A DNA stretch of 64,000 nucleotides from Mesorhizobium sp. M2A.F.Ca.ET.046.03.2.1 (lineage in GTDB: Bacteria; Pseudomonadota; Alphaproteobacteria; Rhizobiales; Rhizobiaceae). Positions 60,243 to 64,000 of this stretch are shown here, piece by piece. The stretch lies in contig NZ_CP034449.1 of assembly GCF_003952425.1 (NCBI RefSeq), positions 2,604,001 to 2,668,000 of the forward strand, written 5' to 3'. Below the pieces are notes generated by a model. That model did no database searches. It had not been told where the DNA came from and saw only the letters and a program-made list of their open reading frames with translations. The position numbers and the translations under genes were made by a program. How positions within the stretch are numbered: position 1 is the first letter of the stretch; every line of letters begins with the position of its first letter.

Positions 60243-61646
60243 TCAATGCCCGAAGGCGAGCTGTGGCGCGATGCGGTCGCGCCGGAGCCAGCGCGCGAGC
60301 AGCAGCGCCGCCACCACGGCCAGCCCCGAGGCCAGGCCGATCCAGATGCCGACGCCGTTCAGGCCGAAATGGAATGCGAGCAGCACGCCGAGCGGCAGGC
60401 CGACGCCCCAATAGCCGATCGCGGCATAAATCATCGGCACCTTGGTGTCGTGCAGGCCGCGCAGCATGCCGGCGGCTACCGCCTGGGCGCCGTCGAAGAT
60501 CTGGAACAGCGCGGCGAACACCAGGAACGACACGGCGAGCGTGATCACCCTGGCATTGGCCGGATCGGCAAGGTCGATGAAGGCGCTGATCAGCGCGTGC
60601 GGCCAGAGGATCATCACCAGCCCCATCAGCGCCATGAAGGAGACGCCGATGACGAAGGCAGTCCAGCCAGCGCGCGACACCCCTTCCGGATTGCCGGCGC
60701 CATGCGCCAGGCCGACCCGGACCGTGACCGCCTGGTTGAGGCCAAGCGGCACCATGAAAGAGATCGAGGCGATCTGGATGGCGATCGCGTGGGCGGCGAG
60801 CGAATCCGCATCGATCAGGCCCATCAGCAGCGCCGCCGCATTGAAGATCGTCACCTCGAAGGCGAGGATGCCGGCGATCGGCAGGCCGAGCCGCAGCAAC
60901 CCGCGGAAACGCGGCCAGTCGGAGCGCCAGAAGCGGCCGAACAGACGATAGCGGCGGAATTTCTTCTCCTTGATCACCACCGCCGCCAGGCCGATGAACA
61001 TCAGCGTGCTGGACAGAGTGGTGGCGAGACCAGAGCCGGCAATGCCCATCGACTTGACGCCGAGGTTGCCGAACATGAACACCCAGTTGAAGAAGGCGTT
61101 GCAGGCGACCGCGACGAAAACGATGATCAGCGCCCAGCTCGGCCGCTCCAGCGCCGAGATGAAGGAGCGCAACACGATATAGCCGTAGAAGGGCAGCACC
61201 GCCCATTGCAGCCAGTGCAGATAGATGCCGGCCTGATGCGCGAGCTCTGGCTTCTGGCCCATGGCCAGAAGCACCTCTTCGCCATGCGAGAGAAAAAACC
61301 AGATCGGGATCGAGATAAGGATCGCCAGCCACAGGCCCTGTCGCACCGTGCGGCGCAGGTCGCGCACCGAATGGCGATGGCGGCCGAGCTCGGTCGCCAT
61401 CATCGGCGAGGTCGCCAGCATCAGGCCGAGGCCGAAGATCAGCGGCATGAAATAGAGGTTGGAGCCGAGCGCGCCGGCCGCGAGCGTATCCGGCCCCAGC
61501 CGGCCCATCATCATGACATCGGTCGCGGTCATGGCCGTCTGGCCGAGATTGGTCAGCACCATCGGCCAGGCAAGCGCCACCGTCGCCCTGATTTCCTGAC
61601 GCCAAAGGTTTTCCGGCGCGAGGGCGCCGGTTTCGATCGCAGACAT
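60243..61646 (-). CDS. MATE-family multidrug/metabolite exporter (NorM-like)
   Basis: A 467-residue inner-membrane protein with twelve hydrophobic segments in two halves. Typical MATE stretches: ALAWPMVLTNLGQTAMTATDVMMMGRLG at the N-terminus, GLGLMLATSPMMATELGRH, and in the second half SFMVPLGLNQAVTVRVGLAHGAGN. It would export cationic compounds using an ion gradient. It is divergent from the AraC gene, with about 245 bases between them that hold no gene; a regulatory link is not evident. Confidence 0.9.
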   Translation of the reverse strand: MSAIETGALAPENLWRQEIRATVALAWPMVLTNLGQTAMTATDVMMMGRLGPDTLAAGALGSNLYFMPLIFGLGLMLATSPMMATELGRHRHSVRDLRRTVRQGLWLAILISIPIWFFLSHGEEVLLAMGQKPELAHQAGIYLHWLQWAVLPFYGYIVLRSFISALERPSWALIIVFVAVACNAFFNWVFMFGNLGVKSMGIAGSGLATTLSSTLMFIGLAAVVIKEKKFRRYRLFGRFWRSDWPRFRGLLRLGLPIAGILAFEVTIFNAAALLMGLIDADSLAAHAIAIQIASISFMVPLGLNQAVTVRVGLAHGAGNPEGVSRAGWTAFVIGVSFMALMGLVMILWPHALISAFIDLADPANARVITLAVSFLVFAALFQIFDGAQAVAAGMLRGLHDTKVPMIYAAIGYWGVGLPLGVLLAFHFGLNGVGIWIGLASGLAVVAALLLARWLRRDRIAPQLAFGH

Positions 61647-61891
61647 TGTTCCGCTCTTTCAGAACACGGCGCGTCGGCAAAAAGGGACCGGAAGCCGCAC
61701 ACAATGGCGCAAAATGGCGCCATTTGCGTCGCCTTGTGAACGAAACGCGACATGTTGGCAAGGGAGGAGGCCGCGTTAGCGATTGATCCAGGCGGAGCTG
61801 CGATTCCCCGCGCCTCCTTCATTTGCCGGCCGCAGGCTGCTACGGATGCCCCCGGGCATGCGCAGCCGGCGCGCCATGCCGGGAGGAATGG

Positions 61892-62809
61892 ATGCCGTTC
61901 AGGCGCAGAAAGAACACGGCCGCGATTCCGCGCACGGCGCCCGCCTTCGAGCACATCGTCACGGAGGCGAGCGAGAGCTTCCTGTGGCGGCTGGACGATT
62001 ATCCGTGGGAGCGCAATGTCTGGAATTTCCATCCGGAATACGAGATCCATCTTCTGCGCAAATCGTCCGGCGTGGTGCTGGTCGGCGACCATATCGGCGA
62101 GTTCGGGCCGGGCTACCTGACCATCGTCGGCGGCGGGCTGCCACATGACTGGGTGACGGCGGTGCAGCCGGGCGAGCTGATCGAGGGCCGCGATATCGTG
62201 CTGCAGTTCGACGCCGAGCGGCTGCGCGGTTCGTCCGGGCTGCTGCCGGAGTTGCGCGAGCTGGAGCCGTTCTTGGAGCGCTCGCTGCGCGGCATGGTCT
62301 TCCACGGCCAGACGGCGCTGGACGGCGCCGAGCTGATGGAAAGAATGGGCGAAGTGCACGGGCTGGCAAGGTTCCGCATGTTCCTCGAGCTGCTCGACCT
62401 TCTGGCCACCACCGACGAATACGCGCTGTTGTCGTCGCCCGACTTTTCGCCGCTTCTCGATGCGGAGTCGCTCGACATCATTCAGCGCTCGCTGATCTAT
62501 CTGTTCCAGCATTTCGCCGAGGATCTGAAGCTGCCGGACGTGGCAGCCTTGGCTGGGATGAGCGAAAGCACCTTCTCGCGCTTCTTCCAGAAGAACACCG
62601 GCAACTCCTTCAGCGACCATGTCGCCAAGCTGAGGCTTTGGCAGGCCTGCAAGCTGCTCGCAGACACCGAGATCCCGATAACCGACATCTGCTTCCAGGT
62701 CGGCTACATGAACATCTCGAACTTCAACCGCGCCTTCCTGCGCAAGCACAAGATGACGCCGTCCTCCTACCGCAAGCTGTCGCGGCAGCGGCTGACGCTA
62801 AGAGCGTGA
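61892..62809 (+). CDS. AraC-family transcriptional regulator
   Basis: 305 residues. An N-terminal cupin-like sensor domain (NFHPEYEIHLLRKSSGVVLVGDHIGEFGPGYL in pieces) and a C-terminal double helix-turn-helix (LPDVAALAGMSESTFSRFFQKNTG and ITDICFQVGYMNISNFNRAFLRKHKMTPSSYR in pieces). Start ATG 61892 has GGGAGGA upstream; the longer frame to 61823 is Cys/Pro-rich and unlikely. The next gene, read in the same direction 238 bases away, is a sugar ABC binding protein, so this regulator probably senses that sugar or polyol. Confidence 0.9.
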   Translation: MPFRRRKNTAAIPRTAPAFEHIVTEASESFLWRLDDYPWERNVWNFHPEYEIHLLRKSSGVVLVGDHIGEFGPGYLTIVGGGLPHDWVTAVQPGELIEGRDIVLQFDAERLRGSSGLLPELRELEPFLERSLRGMVFHGQTALDGAELMERMGEVHGLARFRMFLELLDLLATTDEYALLSSPDFSPLLDAESLDIIQRSLIYLFQHFAEDLKLPDVAALAGMSESTFSRFFQKNTGNSFSDHVAKLRLWQACKLLADTEIPITDICFQVGYMNISNFNRAFLRKHKMTPSSYRKLSRQRLTLRA

Positions 62810-63047
62810 CACAGCCGATATCCGGCCACTTCCGATTGCACTGATACTCGTGTGACGGACAGACTCTGCCGGCGACATTTTTTGCGGCGCACAATGCATA
62901 AAAGTACAGGTCTGCTGCAACGGGGCTTCTAGTCTCGCCTCTTCCAACTGCTCATTTTGGCGACGGGTGACAGGTCAGACGGGCGACGGTGAGGGTCGCT
63001 TGGCCAAGGATCTGCCGCTTCGCGACTGTTCCTGGAGGAGAAAATCA

Positions 63048-64000
63048 ATGAAATCATATCGGCTCGCTGCCAGCCTCGGCGCAGCGTTCGTGCTTACCGC
63101 TTCCGTGTCAACCGCAGCACTTGCCCAGGCGCCCGTCTGCTCGGCGCCGGTCAAGGTGCTGGCGCAGCCGCGCGACGGGCTGACGCTTCTGGAGGACTCC
63201 AAGGATGAGTTCAAGAAGCTCTCCGGCGCTTCGTTCCAGATCGACTACCTCAACGAGAACGACCGCCGCGCCAAGTCGCGCGCCGATGCTTCCACCGTCG
63301 GCAATTACAACGTCTACTATGTCGACGAGGCCAATGTGGCGCTGTTCGCCTCCTCGGGCTGGATCGTGCCGCTGACCGATTATTACCCGGCTGACTACGA
63401 CTATGCCGATTTCGATCCGGGCCGCCAGAAGGTCGCCACCTATGACGGCAAGGTCTGGTTCGCGCCGCTGACCGGCGGCGGCGACTTGATGGTTTACCGC
63501 AAGGATGTGCTGGAGGCCGCCGGCATCCAGCCGCCGAAGACGCTGGACGAGCTGATCGCCGACGTGCCGAAGCTGACCAATGCCGACAAGGGCATATACG
63601 GCATCGCGCTGCGCGGCGCGCGCGGCTCGGGCGCCAATGTCTGGCGCTGGATGCCGTTCTTCAAGGCCTATGGCGGCAAGTGGTTCGACGGCGACAAGCC
63701 GGCTTTCAATTCCGACGCCGCCGTGAAGGCGACAGAGACCTATCTCAAGCTCTTCAAGGACTCGGCCGCCGGCACGCAGACCGGCAGCTGGGATGAATCG
63801 ACCGGCGCCTTCCTCTCCGGCCAGGTCGCGATCCTTGTCGAATCGACGCCGCTGTCGGGCATGGCCGTAGATCCGAAGACCTCGCAGGTGGTCGGCAAGG
63901 TTGGCTTCCTACCGCCGCCGTCGCCGCTGCCCGGCGGCGGCTATGGCCATGGGCTGGCCATAGGCACCAAGGCCAATGCGGATGACGCGGCGAAGAAATG
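63048..64000 (+). CDS. sugar/polyol ABC transporter substrate-binding protein (3' end outside window)
   Basis: The visible 317 residues form a family 1 solute-binding protein with a signal peptide (LAASLGAAFVLTASVSTAALAQ, cleavage near residue 27). Features: DEFKKLSGASFQIDYLNENDRRAK, NVYYVDEANVALFASSGWIVPL, VWFAPLTGGGDLMVYRKDVLEAAGI and GSWDESTGAFLSGQVAILVEST. The start is ATG 63048, with GGAGGAG 7 bases upstream. Behind an AraC regulator, it should be the first gene of a sugar-uptake operon continuing past the window. The upstream gap 62810-63047 shows AT-rich stretches (ACATTTTTTG, ATGCATAAAAG) but no clear promoter. Confidence 0.88.
   Translation, partial: MKSYRLAASLGAAFVLTASVSTAALAQAPVCSAPVKVLAQPRDGLTLLEDSKDEFKKLSGASFQIDYLNENDRRAKSRADASTVGNYNVYYVDEANVALFASSGWIVPLTDYYPADYDYADFDPGRQKVATYDGKVWFAPLTGGGDLMVYRKDVLEAAGIQPPKTLDELIADVPKLTNADKGIYGIALRGARGSGANVWRWMPFFKAYGGKWFDGDKPAFNSDAAVKATETYLKLFKDSAAGTQTGSWDESTGAFLSGQVAILVESTPLSGMAVDPKTSQVVGKVGFLPPPSPLPGGGYGHGLAIGTKANADDAAKK

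Noticed and set aside
59520..61739. A 739-codon plus-strand open frame over the second permease and the MATE gene
   Set aside because: Out of frame with the real permease and antisense to the exporter; no motif.

Overview
The window is a dense, high-GC, gene-rich stretch of a chromosome or large replicon. The gene content (many ABC transporters and small catabolic operons), the ATGA-type overlaps and the palindromic intergenic elements point to an alphaproteobacterium of the order Rhizobiales, most likely Mesorhizobium or a close relative. This placement rests on family and repeat recognition, not on a search. No rRNA, tRNA, CRISPR array, transposase or phage gene was seen.

Layout. 1-5.7 kb: carnitine/gamma-butyrobetaine catabolism (L-carnitine dehydrogenase end, acyl-CoA dehydrogenase, ADP-forming acyl-CoA synthetase, CaiD-like hydratase) followed by an esterase with an apparent frameshift that removes its catalytic His. 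6-11.7 kb: two secreted proteins of unknown function, a propeller-like protein and a large DUF11/Cys-rich protein, which share an undescribed Cys-containing domain. 11.9-15.2 kb: rpe, a MatR-like GntR regulator and matB (malonyl-CoA synthetase). 15.5-25.9 kb: an amino-sugar regulon. nagA, a SIS-domain deaminase/isomerase, a GntR regulator and an N-acetylglucosamine-type kinase lie on the minus strand; murQ and a sugar ABC transporter lie on the plus strand. The divergent promoters carry two identical-format TGGTATT-N4-TGGTATT boxes. 25.9-31.6 kb: two L-fuconate-pathway-type enzymes, then deoC with an ALDH16-type double-domain aldehyde dehydrogenase behind a RutR-like palindrome. 31.6-32.5 kb: ferredoxin-NADP reductase.

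32.6-55.3 kb is the most interesting part. HyuA/HyuB-type ATP-dependent amidohydrolase genes run on the plus strand. A tightly overlapping six-gene minus-strand operon encodes a CoxM-like FAD subunit, a fused 2Fe-2S/molybdopterin hydroxylase, a 6-hydroxynicotinate reductase homologue, a UPF0280 protein, a DUF1185 protein and a MarR regulator. Nicotinamidase (pncA), a Liv-type ABC transporter with a Tat-dependent binding protein, and nicotinate phosphoribosyltransferase (pncB) lie nearby. Near-identical GTATAC-centred palindromes precede both the hyuAB and hydroxylase operons. I read this as a candidate aerobic reductive pathway for nicotinate or a related N-heterocycle (hydroxylation, ferredoxin-type ring reduction, lactam opening), set beside NAD-salvage genes.

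55.6-60.2 kb: a LysR regulator diverges from a guanidino-acid ureohydrolase followed by an amino-acid ABC transporter lacking an ATPase gene. 60.2-64 kb: a MATE exporter, an AraC regulator and the start of a sugar ABC binding protein cut by the window edge.

Palindromic repeats of several families occupy many gene borders. In two cases they appear to supply coding sequence: the start codon of a membrane protein and the last residues and stop of the LysR regulator. Two genes carry what look like one-base losses in short G/C runs, either sequencing errors or real frameshifts.
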